DNA from: Streptomyces zagrosensis
GTDB lineage: Bacteria > Actinomycetota > Actinomycetes > Streptomycetales > Streptomycetaceae
Reading direction: 5' to 3'
DNA length: 64,000 nucleotides
NCBI RefSeq assembly: GCF_014203645.1
Contig: NZ_JACHJL010000005.1
Coordinates: 186,001-250,000, forward strand
Position 1 is the stretch's first letter, and each line of letters opens with the position of its first letter. This document shows positions 1-8,175 of this stretch, in pieces. Made by a program: the position numbers and the translations under genes. The notes under the pieces are model-generated. The model was not told the origin of the DNA. It did no database searches and saw nothing but the letters and a program-made list of their open reading frames with translations.

Positions 1-680
1 TCCAAGACCCCGGCGGCGACGGAGGCGTCGAGTCCGGTGGTGGGCTCGTCAAGGAGCAGCACCGGCGGGTCGTTGGCGAGCGCCTTGGCGATCTGTACGC
101 GCTGGCGCATGCCGCCGGAGAAGGTACGCACCGCGTCGTCCATGCGTCCCACCGGCACCTCGACGCGCTGGAGGAGTTCGGCGGCCCGCTGTCGGATGCT
201 GCCGTAGTTGCGCCAGCCGATGGCGGTCAGTGGGTCCGCGATGTTGCCGCCCGCTGTGACGTCGAGGTTGAGCCCGGCGGCCGGGTCCTGGTAGACGGCG
301 GAGATCTGCTGGAGTCGGAGCTTGCGGCGGGCGGTGGGGCTCAGGTCTCGGATGTTGACGGTGCCGTCGCCTACGCCGCGTAGGGCGATGGTTCCCGCGG
401 TGGCCTGTTCGTCGCCGGCGATGCAGCGCATCACGGTGGACTTGCCGGAGCCCGACTCGCCGATGATGCCAAGGGCTTCGCCGGGCGCGACCTCGAAGCC
501 AACGTCCCAGGCGGCGACGACCGCGCCGGTGGCGGGCGAGATCTCCGTACCGAAGTCGGGCCCTGTGCCGACGAGGGAGGCGGGGCCGGGGTCACCGTAG
601 ATGCGGCCGAGCCCCTCGGTCCGCAGGGCCCAGGTGGGCGGGGCGGACGTGGTGGGCGGGGCCGTGGCGGCGGTGCTCAT
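1..680 (-). CDS. phnK: PhnK, C-P lyase ATP-binding subunit (3' end outside window)
   Basis: ABC-type ATPase that associates with the C-P lyase core complex. About 226 residues are visible and the C-terminus lies beyond the left edge. It shows a Walker A loop (GESGSGKST), a Q-loop (YQDP), the ABC signature (FSGGMRQRVQIAKAL) and Walker B (VLLLDEPTTGLD). The ATG at 680-678 overlaps the TGA of phnJ by 4 bp, so translation is probably coupled. There is no membrane segment, and it follows PhnJ, which favours PhnK over a transporter ATPase. PhnL is a related paralog, but PhnL usually follows PhnK, so PhnK is preferred. The N-terminal 15 residues are Ala/Thr/Pro-rich and probably disordered. Confidence 0.9.
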   Translation of the reverse strand, partial: MSTAATAPPTTSAPPTWALRTEGLGRIYGDPGPASLVGTGPDFGTEISPATGAVVAAWDVGFEVAPGEALGIIGESGSGKSTVMRCIAGDEQATAGTIALRGVGDGTVNIRDLSPTARRKLRLQQISAVYQDPAAGLNLDVTAGGNIADPLTAIGWRNYGSIRQRAAELLQRVEVPVGRMDDAVRTFSGGMRQRVQIAKALANDPPVLLLDEPTTGLDASVAAGVL

Positions 681-1666
681 GCGGTCTCTTCCTGATCACG
701 TCGGGCGGGCTGGGCAGCGGGCTGGACCAGTGCGGGCGGGGCGGGCTCACTGGGCTGGGCGGCCTGGAGCGCGGTGGGCTGCACGTGCGGCACGGTGGCC
801 GGGGCGTCACCGGCGCGACGACGGCGGCAGAAGTCGGTGTCGGAGCACGCCCAGGTGCTGAACTGGCCGTCCCTGGCGGGCTCCTGCACGATGTAGGTGT
901 CCGCGGAGCCGCACAGCCGGCAGGCCGCACCGGGCGTGTGCTCGACCTCGAATGGCCGGTCCTCGAAGGTGAGGGGGACTACATGGGTATGCGGCGGGAC
1001 GGCGAAGATCCGCTTCTCGCGGCCCGCCGACAAGATGGTGATGGCCTGCGAGCCGTTCAGCTTGGGCACGTCCCAGCGCGGGATGGGGCTGGGGGTCATG
1101 ATGTAGCGGCCCTCGACCAGCACCGGATATCCGGCGGCGGCGGTGACCAGCCCGTTGTGCACGACGTCCTCGTAGAGCCGGACCCACATTTTGGCGTAGT
1201 CGGCCTCGGCGTGCATCCGGCGCTGCTCGTCCATCTCCTTGACGATGCCGGCCAGCGGCTCGGCGCCGGGCACCTGGAGGACGAGCACCTGGCCGTCGCG
1301 CAGCGGCTGTTCGGGGATGCGGTGGCGGGATTGGATGATGTCGGCCTCGCGGGTGTCGGTCTCCTCTTCGCAGCCGACGTGGTTGACCACGAGCCGGCGC
1401 AGGTTCGCGGCGTTGACTCCGGCGTCCTCGCCCTGGTCGATGACCTTGAGCCGGGATTTCTCGCTGACGAGGGAGAGAGTGACCTGGAGGCCGCCGGACC
1501 CCCAGCCGCGGGCCACCGGCATCTCCCGGGAGCCGAAGGGCACTTGGTAGCCGGGGATGGCGATGCCGCTCAGGACGGCGCGGCGGATTTCGCGCTTGGA
1601 GAGTTCGTCGAAGATGCCGGGGGCGGGCGGCGGGCCGGCGAGTTCGGTGGTCAGATGCGTGGTCAT
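677..1666 (-). CDS. phnJ: PhnJ, radical SAM C-P bond-cleaving enzyme
   Basis: Alpha-D-ribose 1-methylphosphonate 5-phosphate C-P lyase, which releases methane and cyclic ribose phosphate from the activated phosphonate. The protein is 329 aa; E. coli PhnJ is 281. The radical-bearing glycine region is present (AIPGYQVPFG, Gly39 matching E. coli Gly32). The four C-terminal cysteines are at 249, 252, 274 and 280, with the same spacing (x2, x21, x5) as the E. coli cluster ligands and the catalytic thiyl cysteine, so the enzyme looks intact. About 45 extra Ala/Pro/Gln-rich residues follow the last cysteine and look disordered. Its start overlaps the end of phnI(A) by 4 bp. Confidence 0.96.
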   Translation of the reverse strand: MTTHLTTELAGPPPAPGIFDELSKREIRRAVLSGIAIPGYQVPFGSREMPVARGWGSGGLQVTLSLVSEKSRLKVIDQGEDAGVNAANLRRLVVNHVGCEEETDTREADIIQSRHRIPEQPLRDGQVLVLQVPGAEPLAGIVKEMDEQRRMHAEADYAKMWVRLYEDVVHNGLVTAAAGYPVLVEGRYIMTPSPIPRWDVPKLNGSQAITILSAGREKRIFAVPPHTHVVPLTFEDRPFEVEHTPGAACRLCGSADTYIVQEPARDGQFSTWACSDTDFCRRRRAGDAPATVPHVQPTALQAAQPSEPAPPALVQPAAQPARRDQEETA

Positions 1667-2907
1667 ACGGTGTCTCCGGAGTCGGGGGCGGCCTCGCGGG
1701 CGGCGTGGGCACGTTCGATGACCGACCGGTACTCGACGTGGTGGGGCAGCTTGAGGTGTTGTACGTAGCCGGTGGAGTCCAGGCCGTCGAGCGTGAGCAG
1801 GACGTCGTGTTGCAGGTCTGCGGCCCCCTCGTGGTGGGCGAGCAGCAGATCGAGGCCAGCCATCGAGATGGCTTTGCGTTCGTTGTGGCCGAAGCAGATG
1901 CCGTAGCCGACGTCGAGGTTTGTGGGCAGTCCGCTCTCACGGGTCAGGCTGTGAAAGGTCTGCACCTCGCTGACCCGGACCTCCGCCACCGTGACCGGGC
2001 GGCCGGTGTGCGGGTGCTCGACTCGTACGGGCAGGGCCCCGTGGCGCAACTCGCCCGGAACCTCGTGCTCGGCGGGACGCCAGTCAGAGCCGTACCACAG
2101 GTGCAGCAGCGAGCCGGTGTCGGCGCGGGCCATCGTCTGCAACCAGGCGGAGCGGGGAGCGCCGGGACGGATTGGCTGTCGGGTGATGTCACAGGGCTCG
2201 GGGTCCCCGTCAGCGGCACCGCTCGGCGGGGCCACGAGGCCCATCTCCCGAAAGACGGCCAGGACATGGGCGGGCGTACGCTCCACCTCGCCCGCGCCAG
2301 GGGGCTGGGGCGCCGCGGGCGCCGATGAGGGTACGGGCACAGGCTCGGGTCCGGGCTGGCCGGGACGATGTGGGTGACGATGAGCGGGCGTAGGCCCCGG
2401 CCCGTGGGTGTGAGCGTGAGCGTGGGCGTGAGCGAAGTCGTGGGAGTGCGAAGGCCCGTGCTGGGCGGCTGCCGCCTGGGCCGCGCGGGCGCGGCCCTCC
2501 TCCTCCGGCAACAGGTCGAGCAGTCGGCCCACATAGTCCATGGTCTTGCCGAGGATCTGGCCACCGGGCGGGTTACGGAACGCCGAGCTGATACGCCGCA
2601 CCACCCGCAGCTCCCCCGTGGAGACCGCCGGGGTGATGCCGAGGCGGGGCAGGGTGGAGCGGTGGGCCCGCAACAACTGCGCCGCCTCCAACACATCCCC
2701 CTGCGCCTGCCGAAACGCACGCGCCGCCAACTCCGGCGCCCACAAACCCCCCTCCCCCATCACCCGATCCACCGCAGCCGACAACCGCTCAGTGATCTGC
2801 CCCAACTCCAACCAACCGCTACCACCACCAAAACGCGCCTCCGCCACCAACCGCTCCGCCGCCACAATGGCCTCCTGGCCACCGCCCGGAGCGCGCACCG
2901 GGCTCAC
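1663..2907 (-). CDS. phnI: PhnI, copy A, with His-rich insertion
   Basis: PhnI is the C-P lyase core subunit that with PhnGHL attaches the phosphonate to C1 of ribose, displacing adenine. This copy is 414 aa, against about 354 in E. coli. The GTG start at 2907-2905 is chosen because it gives a 4-bp GTGA overlap with the upstream phnI(B) and follows AGGAGG; longer in-frame extensions run through phnI(B). The PhnI motifs are present: early GGQEAI, AVDRVM.EGG, ITRQP, GYGICFG and the metal-site HLKLPH at 384-389 (E. coli His328/His333). Residues 150-180 are a low-complexity segment with 11 histidines (HAHAHAHTH core) absent from copy B. Residues up to about 88 are encoded by a block nearly identical to that in copy B. 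Confidence 0.92.
   Translation of the reverse strand: MSPVRAPGGGQEAIVAAERLVAEARFGGGSGWLELGQITERLSAAVDRVMGEGGLWAPELAARAFRQAQGDVLEAAQLLRAHRSTLPRLGITPAVSTGELRVVRRISSAFRNPPGGQILGKTMDYVGRLLDLLPEEEGRARAAQAAAAQHGPSHSHDFAHAHAHAHTHGPGPTPAHRHPHRPGQPGPEPVPVPSSAPAAPQPPGAGEVERTPAHVLAVFREMGLVAPPSGAADGDPEPCDITRQPIRPGAPRSAWLQTMARADTGSLLHLWYGSDWRPAEHEVPGELRHGALPVRVEHPHTGRPVTVAEVRVSEVQTFHSLTRESGLPTNLDVGYGICFGHNERKAISMAGLDLLLAHHEGAADLQHDVLLTLDGLDSTGYVQHLKLPHHVEYRSVIERAHAAREAAPDSGDTV
2645..2885. repeat. 241-bp direct repeat, phnI copy A
   Basis: First copy of a block found again at 3721-3961. All 241 positions match except 2794 (G here, A at 3870), a silent ATC/ATT change. It encodes the N-terminal part of PhnI(A) in the same reading frame as its partner. 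Identity ends abruptly on both sides, while the rest of the two genes is strongly diverged. Confidence 0.95.
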
Positions 2908-3980
2908 CGTGCGCCTCCTGCCGCGGCGCGTACCGCCTGGACCCGCTCCATCGTCGAGCGGAAGTCCACGTAGTGCGGCAGCTTGAGGTGTTCGAGGAAG
3001 CCGGACGCCTCGGGGCCGTCCAGGGCAATCAGCACCTTTTGCTCCAGTCGATCGGTGTGCGGGTCGCGATGCACCAGGAGGTCGAGGCCGGCCATCGCCA
3101 GCGCCTTCGGCTCGTTTTCGCCGAAGCACAGCCCGTATCCGGTGTCGAAGCGGGTGCCGTCCGTACGCGGACGCCCGGTGGGCCGGACCGTACGGGCCTC
3201 GGTCACCCGAGCGGCGGCAACCACCACGGGACGGCCGGTGTGCGGGTGGCGGACCCGCAACGGCAGCCGGCCGCGCCGCAGTTCGAGGGGAATCTCGGGG
3301 CCGTCGTGGCGAGGCGCACGCGAGCACATGTACCAAAGGTGGGTCAGCGACCCCGTTTCGGCTCGGGCCATGGCACTCAGCCGTGCCGAACGCGGGGCGC
3401 CGGGCCGCGCGGGGGCGCGGGTGATGTCGTACGGGTCGGGGTCGGTGGTGACCCGCCGATCGGCCAGCAGGCCCTCGGCGCGCAACGCCGCGTCGGGCTC
3501 GATGGCGTCGTGGGTGCGCGGGGACGCGGTCGCTGCGCCACGGCCGCTGCGTGCGGGACGCTGCGTACGCAACTGTTCATCGGGGGTGAGGTCGAGCACT
3601 CGGGGGGTGTAGTCGGTGGTACGGCCGAGGAGTTGCCCGCCGGGTGGCTGTCGAACAGCGGGGCTGATACGCCGTACGGCGCGCAGGTCACGGGTACCGA
3701 CAGGCAGGCCGTAGCCGAGTCGGGGCAGGGTGGAGCGGTGGGCCCGCAACAACTGCGCCGCCTCCAACACATCCCCCTGCGCCTGCCGAAACGCACGCGC
3801 CGCCAACTCCGGCGCCCACAAACCCCCCTCCCCCATCACCCGATCCACCGCAGCCGACAACCGCTCAGTAATCTGCCCCAACTCCAACCAACCGCTACCA
3901 CCACCAAAACGCGCCTCCGCCACCAACCGCTCCGCCGCCACAATGGCCTCCTGGCCACCGCGCACTCCGGCGTAACCCAT
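2904..3980 (-). CDS. phnI: PhnI, copy B
   Basis: Second, complete PhnI paralog of 358 aa, close to the normal family length. The ATG at 3980-3978 follows AAGGAG and lies 1 bp after the phnH stop. It keeps GGQEAI at the N-terminus, PDPYDITRAP, TGYGLCFGENEPKA and the metal-site HLKLPHYVDF. It resembles E. coli PhnI more than copy A does and has no His-rich insertion. The first ~85 residues are encoded by the block shared with copy A; after 'LPRLG' the proteins diverge substantially. Both copies being intact suggests both are used, perhaps as a mixed PhnI pair in the core complex. That is inference. Confidence 0.93.
   Translation of the reverse strand: MGYAGVRGGQEAIVAAERLVAEARFGGGSGWLELGQITERLSAAVDRVMGEGGLWAPELAARAFRQAQGDVLEAAQLLRAHRSTLPRLGYGLPVGTRDLRAVRRISPAVRQPPGGQLLGRTTDYTPRVLDLTPDEQLRTQRPARSGRGAATASPRTHDAIEPDAALRAEGLLADRRVTTDPDPYDITRAPARPGAPRSARLSAMARAETGSLTHLWYMCSRAPRHDGPEIPLELRRGRLPLRVRHPHTGRPVVVAAARVTEARTVRPTGRPRTDGTRFDTGYGLCFGENEPKALAMAGLDLLVHRDPHTDRLEQKVLIALDGPEASGFLEHLKLPHYVDFRSTMERVQAVRAAAGGAR
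3721..3961. repeat. 241-bp direct repeat, phnI copy B
   Basis: Second copy of the block at 2645-2885, offset by 1,076 bp, with one mismatch. It starts 19 bp inside phnI(B), so the divergent start region and ribosome binding site are outside the identical block. Confidence 0.95.
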
Positions 3981-3981
3981 G

Positions 3982-4677
3982 TCAGGCTCCTTCCAGGACG
4001 CGGACCCGGGTGGTGCGCGGCAGTCCGGCGACGGAGCCGTCCCGGGCGCAGAGGAAGACATCGATGCCACGGGGATAGTCGGCGTTGGCTTCGCTGAGGG
4101 CCTGCACGGTGGTGGCGGACAGACCGCGCACAGCGAGCCGGTTCTCATCCGCGATGCCGGGGCCGGTCAGGCTCAGCAGTACGGCATCCCCCTCCGCGCC
4201 GTCCCGGTCATCTGCGCCATGGACGCCACCCGCCAGAGCGCCATCAGTGAGGGTGTCCACCTGGGCGAACACGCGGGCGCCGGTCTCGGGGTCGAGTGGC
4301 TCCCCCCGGTGCAGCACGCCCACGTCCTCGACGGTGAGGGGCCGTAGGGCTACGACACAACGGGCAGCCGCCGCAGTGGTGTTCAGGGCTCCCGTGGCGG
4401 TGTACACGGCCTGCGCCCAGGCGGCGTCCTCGGACCCGTCCGCGGCCAGCACATGCAGCGCGACCTCCACATCGGCAAGCCCGCAGGCCGCGACCGCGGC
4501 GACGGGCGCGCCGGCCGCGGTGCGCAACGCGCCGATCCTGCCCGGTCGGGCGAGTACGTCAAGCAGCACGGTGAAGTCCCGTTGGGACTCCTGCGGGCTG
4601 CGGCGCAGCGCGCGGGCTCGCGCTCCGGCCTGCGGCACGGGTGCGGCGGGCGCGGACAGCACGGGGGACTCGGTCAC
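3982..4677 (-). CDS. phnH: PhnH, C-P lyase core subunit
   Basis: Non-catalytic dimeric subunit of the PhnGHIJ core. It is 231 aa against 194 in E. coli; the extra length is an Ala/Pro-rich N-terminus of about 25 residues. The family pattern is visible in SQRDFTVLLDVLARPG near the N-terminus and in LSLTGPGIADENRLAV, YPRGIDVFLC and GLPRTTRVRV towards the C-terminus. The GTG at 4677 gives a GTGA overlap with the phnG stop. A longer frame upstream would run through phnG and is not used. Confidence 0.92.
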   Translation of the reverse strand: MTESPVLSAPAAPVPQAGARARALRRSPQESQRDFTVLLDVLARPGRIGALRTAAGAPVAAVAACGLADVEVALHVLAADGSEDAAWAQAVYTATGALNTTAAAARCVVALRPLTVEDVGVLHRGEPLDPETGARVFAQVDTLTDGALAGGVHGADDRDGAEGDAVLLSLTGPGIADENRLAVRGLSATTVQALSEANADYPRGIDVFLCARDGSVAGLPRTTRVRVLEGA

Positions 4678-5114
4678 GTCAGCTCCTCGAAGTTCACGGT
4701 GGTGGCCGTGACGTCGGCCCACTCGGCGGCGTCCTCGGCCGCCCGGCGCTCGGCGATGGCGGCGCACAGGGAATCGATGTCGGTACGGGCCGGAAGCCCG
4801 GCGGCGGCCACCGCGTCCAGCAGGGCCCCCGCGAGTGCGGCGACCCGGTCGTCCCCCTCGCGCATGCACCAGCCGGGCACTCCATCGACCTCAACCGAGC
4901 ACTCGGTCACCAGAACTTCGCCCAGGTAGAAGCGGGTCTCCTCGACGGGCTCACGCACCTGGAGGACGACCATGCCGACCTCCGGGGGCTTCACCACGGT
5001 GGGCCGGGGAAAGGCCCCTTCGGTGAGCAGGCGTTCGGCGAGGGGCACGATCTCATCGTGTTCGGCCGCGGCGAGCAGTTCGCAACGCCGTTCCCGAGTC
5101 AGCGTGTCGGGCAC
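4674..5114 (-). CDS. phnG: PhnG, C-P lyase core subunit
   Basis: PhnG helps PhnI in nucleoside triphosphate-dependent activation of the phosphonate. The protein is 146 aa, normal for the family, with the typical N-terminal RCELLAAAEH helix and the conserved TRFYLGEVLVTEC segment. The start is GTG at 5114-5112, preceded by AAAGGAG; the nearby ATG at 5119 is out of frame. It is the first gene of the overlapping GHIIJK string. 207 bp, including three 9-bp repeats, separate it from phnF upstream. Confidence 0.92.
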   Translation of the reverse strand: MPDTLTRERRCELLAAAEHDEIVPLAERLLTEGAFPRPTVVKPPEVGMVVLQVREPVEETRFYLGEVLVTECSVEVDGVPGWCMREGDDRVAALAGALLDAVAAAGLPARTDIDSLCAAIAERRAAEDAAEWADVTATTVNFEELT

Positions 5115-5125
5115 GCCATTCTCCT

Positions 5126-5152
5126 TTCATGCGGTTCATGCGGTTCATGCGG
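5126..5152. repeat. 3 x 9-bp tandem repeat in the phnF-phnG spacer
   Basis: Three perfect copies of TTCATGCGG directly upstream of the phnG ribosome binding site, with degenerate relatives just beyond. It lies in the presumed leader of the phnG mRNA. Function unknown. Confidence 0.85.
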
Positions 5153-5321
5153 TTCGCGTGATCCATGTGATTTGCGGTGTCTATGCGAGCCGTGTGGTTT
5201 GCGCGGCGAGTGTGTTGGTTGGCTCAGGTGCTGGGCGCCCGCGGGGCGCCTTCGGGGCGCGGCCCGCTCGTGGGGCGGCCGACGGGTCCCGTGACCGACC
5301 GGTCACCGGCATGGCCAACGG

Positions 5322-6053
5322 TCATTTCCACGGCCCGTCGAGCTCGACGATGATGCGCGTGGAGTCGGGGCGGCTCCAGGTGCTGCTGCACATCACGGGC
5401 CGGCCCGTGTCCCCGTCCCTGCTCAGGCTCTCGATCAGCCAGACGGGTCGGGTGTGGTCGCTCTCCAGGCCAACGGCGACCTCCGGCGTCGGCAGTGAGT
5501 AACTGACCCGGCACCAGGCCCGTACCGGACTCACCCCACACATCTGCCGCAGGATGCTGTCCAGCGATTCGACGGCATGCACGGCCGCGTCCAACTCGGG
5601 CAGCAAATCGAGCGGTATCCACTCCTGCGCCCAGCCACTGAGCAGTCCGTCGATATAGGACTGCCGGACGAGCAGATGCGCCTCGCTGCCCTCGGGCTGT
5701 TCCAGCCGGGCGGCCAGCTCCCCGCGCAACGCCACTCGGCGGACATCGCATACGACGGTGCGGGGCGTGCCCCCGGCCTCGCGTACGGTCTGGTGCATCG
5801 ACGGCGCCTTGCGTTGGGAGAGTACGTAGTCGATGCGGCGGTTCACGAAGGTCCCGGCGCCGCGGACCCGGCGGACCAGCAACCGGCCCTCCAACTCCTG
5901 CACCGCGGCCCGCGCCGCCGCCCGGCTCACTGCGAAGCGGGCGGCGATCTCGTGCTCACTGGAGACCCGGGCGCCGGCTGGTTGGTCGGCGATCTCCGCG
6001 GCGAGCACATCGGCTATCTCTGCGTACCGGCTTTTTTTGGCCACGTCATGCAT
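5322..6053 (-). CDS. phnF: PhnF-like GntR/HutC-family regulator
   Basis: DNA-binding regulator of 243 aa. The N-terminal winged helix (YAEIADVLAAEI, SSEHEIAARFAVSRAAARAAVQELE, VRRVRGAGTFV; about residues 8-70) is followed by a UTRA-type ligand-binding domain, the HutC-subfamily layout used by PhnF. The ATG at 6053 is chosen because the HTH begins normally from it and the candidate operator lies just upstream; ATG 6089 and 6140 are in-frame alternatives that would place the operator inside the gene. It lies between phnE and phnG on the same strand, so it probably controls both halves of the locus and itself. Confidence 0.85.
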   Translation of the reverse strand: MHDVAKKSRYAEIADVLAAEIADQPAGARVSSEHEIAARFAVSRAAARAAVQELEGRLLVRRVRGAGTFVNRRIDYVLSQRKAPSMHQTVREAGGTPRTVVCDVRRVALRGELAARLEQPEGSEAHLLVRQSYIDGLLSGWAQEWIPLDLLPELDAAVHAVESLDSILRQMCGVSPVRAWCRVSYSLPTPEVAVGLESDHTRPVWLIESLSRDGDTGRPVMCSSTWSRPDSTRIIVELDGPWK

Positions 6054-6064
6054 CCTGCGAGAGC

Positions 6065-6082
6065 GACTTGTCCGTACAAGCG
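6065..6082. promoter_or_regulatory. Candidate PhnF operator upstream of phnF
   Basis: Contains the perfect inverted repeat CTTGT-N4-ACAAG (6067-6080), 12 bp before the phnF start. The core TGT-N4-ACA fits the GT-N4-AC pattern of HutC-subfamily operators. 15 of the 18 bases recur upstream of phnD (10284-10301). Role inferred. Confidence 0.6.
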
Positions 6083-6240
6083 CCCGCATGTAAACGGCCC
6101 GGCCCCGCCCGGTGAACTCCGGAAACAGTTGTCGCGCCACGGGGCCAGCACCGCCCCCCTACCCCAGCGGCACACGGCGCCGGGCCTCACAGCGCTCACC
6201 GCGGGTGTCTGATAATCGACGGTCGGCATGGGGTGCATGG

Positions 6241-6270
6241 CTCAGACGGCCTCAGACGGCCTCAGACGGC
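6241..6270. repeat. 3 x 10-bp tandem repeat downstream of phnE
   Basis: Three perfect copies of CTCAGACGGC, 15 bp after the phnE stop and before the phnF promoter. Partial copies flank it. Confidence 0.85.
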
Positions 6271-6285
6271 ATGGGAGTGCCTGGC

Positions 6286-8175
6286 TCAGGCGAAGATCTT
6301 GCGTACCCAGATGGCCAGGCCCTCGACGAGCAGGACCACCATCAAGATCATCAGCACGATGGTGCTGACCACGTCGAACTGCTGCACACGGGCAGCGTTG
6401 AGTAGGTCATAGCCGATGCCGCCCGCGCCGACGACGCCGAGCAAGGTGGCGGAGCGAATGTTCACATCGAGTGTGTAGAGCAGGTGGGCCAGCACCGTGG
6501 GCCAGGCACGCGGCAGGATCGCGGCGAAGAAGACCTGTCCGCGACCCGCTCCGGTCGCCATGGCGGCCTGGGCGGGGCCGGGGCCGATCTCCTCCAGCGA
6601 GTCCGCCACGAGCTTGCCGAGCAGTCCCACCGACCCGATGCCAAGGGCGAGTGCGCCGGCTACCGGGCCGAGGCCGGTGATGACCACGAAGACGATGGCG
6701 AGCAGCAGTTCCGGCAGCCCCCTGATGAGCAGGATCAAAGAGCGGAAGAACCGGGAGACGACGGCCGACCGTACGACGTTGCGCGCGGCCAGCGTGCCCA
6801 GCGGCAGGGCGAGAACGAGACCGATGAGGGTGCCTGCCAACGCAATGCGCAGCGTGATCCACAGGTCCTCCCACAAGATGTCCGCCACGCCTGCGGAGGC
6901 CGGGGGCAGGAAGTCCTGGATGGTCGGCCAGAGTGTCTGTGCCCCGTGCAGCAGGGCATCGGGCGATACCTCCGCCCGTACGAATGACGCCCCGACTAGC
7001 CCGGCAACCAACGCGGCCCAGCCCAGACGCCGCACGCGCCGGGCGTCCCAGGAGGGGCTGATCCGGCGACGCGCGTGCGGCGGCCCGGCCGGTGCGTTCG
7101 CTATGCGTGCCGGCTTACGCAGCGGGCCGGCGGGGGTGGTGGCCACGCTCGCGGCGGGCCGGGCGCGGGGGGCTTGCGCGGCAGGGGAGGCCGACGCGGT
7201 ACGGGGAGCTTGCGCGGCAGCTGGCGTACGCGGGATACGCAGGGTGTTCAGCCGTGCGGTGAGCCGGCGCAGCGGCCCGGGGCCGGCCCGCTGCGCCGTG
7301 TCTGGCAGCAGGGTACGGCGAACGGCACCGGACAGCGTCTCGGCGGCGAAGCAGAGCAGCACCACTACAAGGGCCAGGCCCATGGCCTCCTGGTAGTCGA
7401 GGCGGCTGATGGCGTTGGACAACGCGTGCCCGAGCCCGCCGACACCGACGAAGCCAAGTACCACCGATACGCGCAGATTGATGTCGAGCCGGTGCAGCGC
7501 CGTGGCCACCAGGGACGGGAGCACCTGCGGCAACACCGCGCCGGTGATCTGCTGGAGCCGTCCGGCGCCCACGGCCCGTAGCGCGTCACGCGGCCCTTGG
7601 TCGGTCTCCTCGATGGCGTCCGCGTACAACTTGCCGACCATGCCCACCGAGTGCAGGCCCATCGCGATGACGCCGGTCATGCCGCCGAGACCGAAGACGC
7701 GGAACGCGGCGATGGCGAACACCACATCCGGGATCGCGCGGGCGAGCACGATCAGGGCCCGGGAGACAAGGCGCGCGGGGGCGCCCACGGTGGTGTTGTG
7801 CGCGGCCAGCAGCGCCAGCGGCACGCTGAGCACCACGGACACCGTGGTGGCGGCGATGACGATCGCGAGGGTCTGCCAGGTCAGCTCGAACAGTTCGCCG
7901 GGCGGCGGGAACTCCAGCGGCAGCATGCGCTCCGCGAAGTCCACGGCGTTGTCGGCGCTGTCCACGACGGTGGCGATGTTGAGCTGTAGCGTCACAAAGG
8001 CCCACACTCCGCCCGCGAAGCAGAGCAGCAGGACGGCGGTGGCTGCGAGCCGGGCGGTGGTGGGGCGGTGCAGGGTACGCCGGGAGCGCACCCGTTCGGC
8101 GCCGGGGGCACGGCTCGGCGGAGGTTTCGGGAAAGGCGCGGTGGGGCGCTGGTCGAGGGGCAGTGACACGGTCAT
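6286..8175 (-). CDS. phnE: Fused phosphonate ABC permease (PhnE-PhnE)
   Basis: Membrane component of the PhnCDE phosphonate importer. At 629 aa it is about twice a single PhnE and contains two complete permease units: residues ~45-300 (FAGGVWAF, ARAIPDVVFAIAAFRVFG, GFVGVGGLGHALSNAI) and ~380-629 (LIRGLPELLLAIVFV, GVVGAGGIGYDLLNA), joined by an Ala/Pro/Arg-rich linker of about 80 residues. The second unit ends with a last membrane helix. One polypeptide would therefore supply both halves of the translocation pore. The start overlaps the phnC stop by 4 bp (ATGA). Confidence 0.9.
   Translation of the reverse strand: MTVSLPLDQRPTAPFPKPPPSRAPGAERVRSRRTLHRPTTARLAATAVLLLCFAGGVWAFVTLQLNIATVVDSADNAVDFAERMLPLEFPPPGELFELTWQTLAIVIAATTVSVVLSVPLALLAAHNTTVGAPARLVSRALIVLARAIPDVVFAIAAFRVFGLGGMTGVIAMGLHSVGMVGKLYADAIEETDQGPRDALRAVGAGRLQQITGAVLPQVLPSLVATALHRLDINLRVSVVLGFVGVGGLGHALSNAISRLDYQEAMGLALVVVLLCFAAETLSGAVRRTLLPDTAQRAGPGPLRRLTARLNTLRIPRTPAAAQAPRTASASPAAQAPRARPAASVATTPAGPLRKPARIANAPAGPPHARRRISPSWDARRVRRLGWAALVAGLVGASFVRAEVSPDALLHGAQTLWPTIQDFLPPASAGVADILWEDLWITLRIALAGTLIGLVLALPLGTLAARNVVRSAVVSRFFRSLILLIRGLPELLLAIVFVVITGLGPVAGALALGIGSVGLLGKLVADSLEEIGPGPAQAAMATGAGRGQVFFAAILPRAWPTVLAHLLYTLDVNIRSATLLGVVGAGGIGYDLLNAARVQQFDVVSTIVLMILMVVLLVEGLAIWVRKIFA

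Noticed and set aside
2908..3336. N-terminal extension of phnI(A) into phnI(B)
   Set aside because: The extension is out of frame with phnI(B) and lacks PhnI sequence; the GTG at 2907 has a ribosome binding site and 4-bp overlap.
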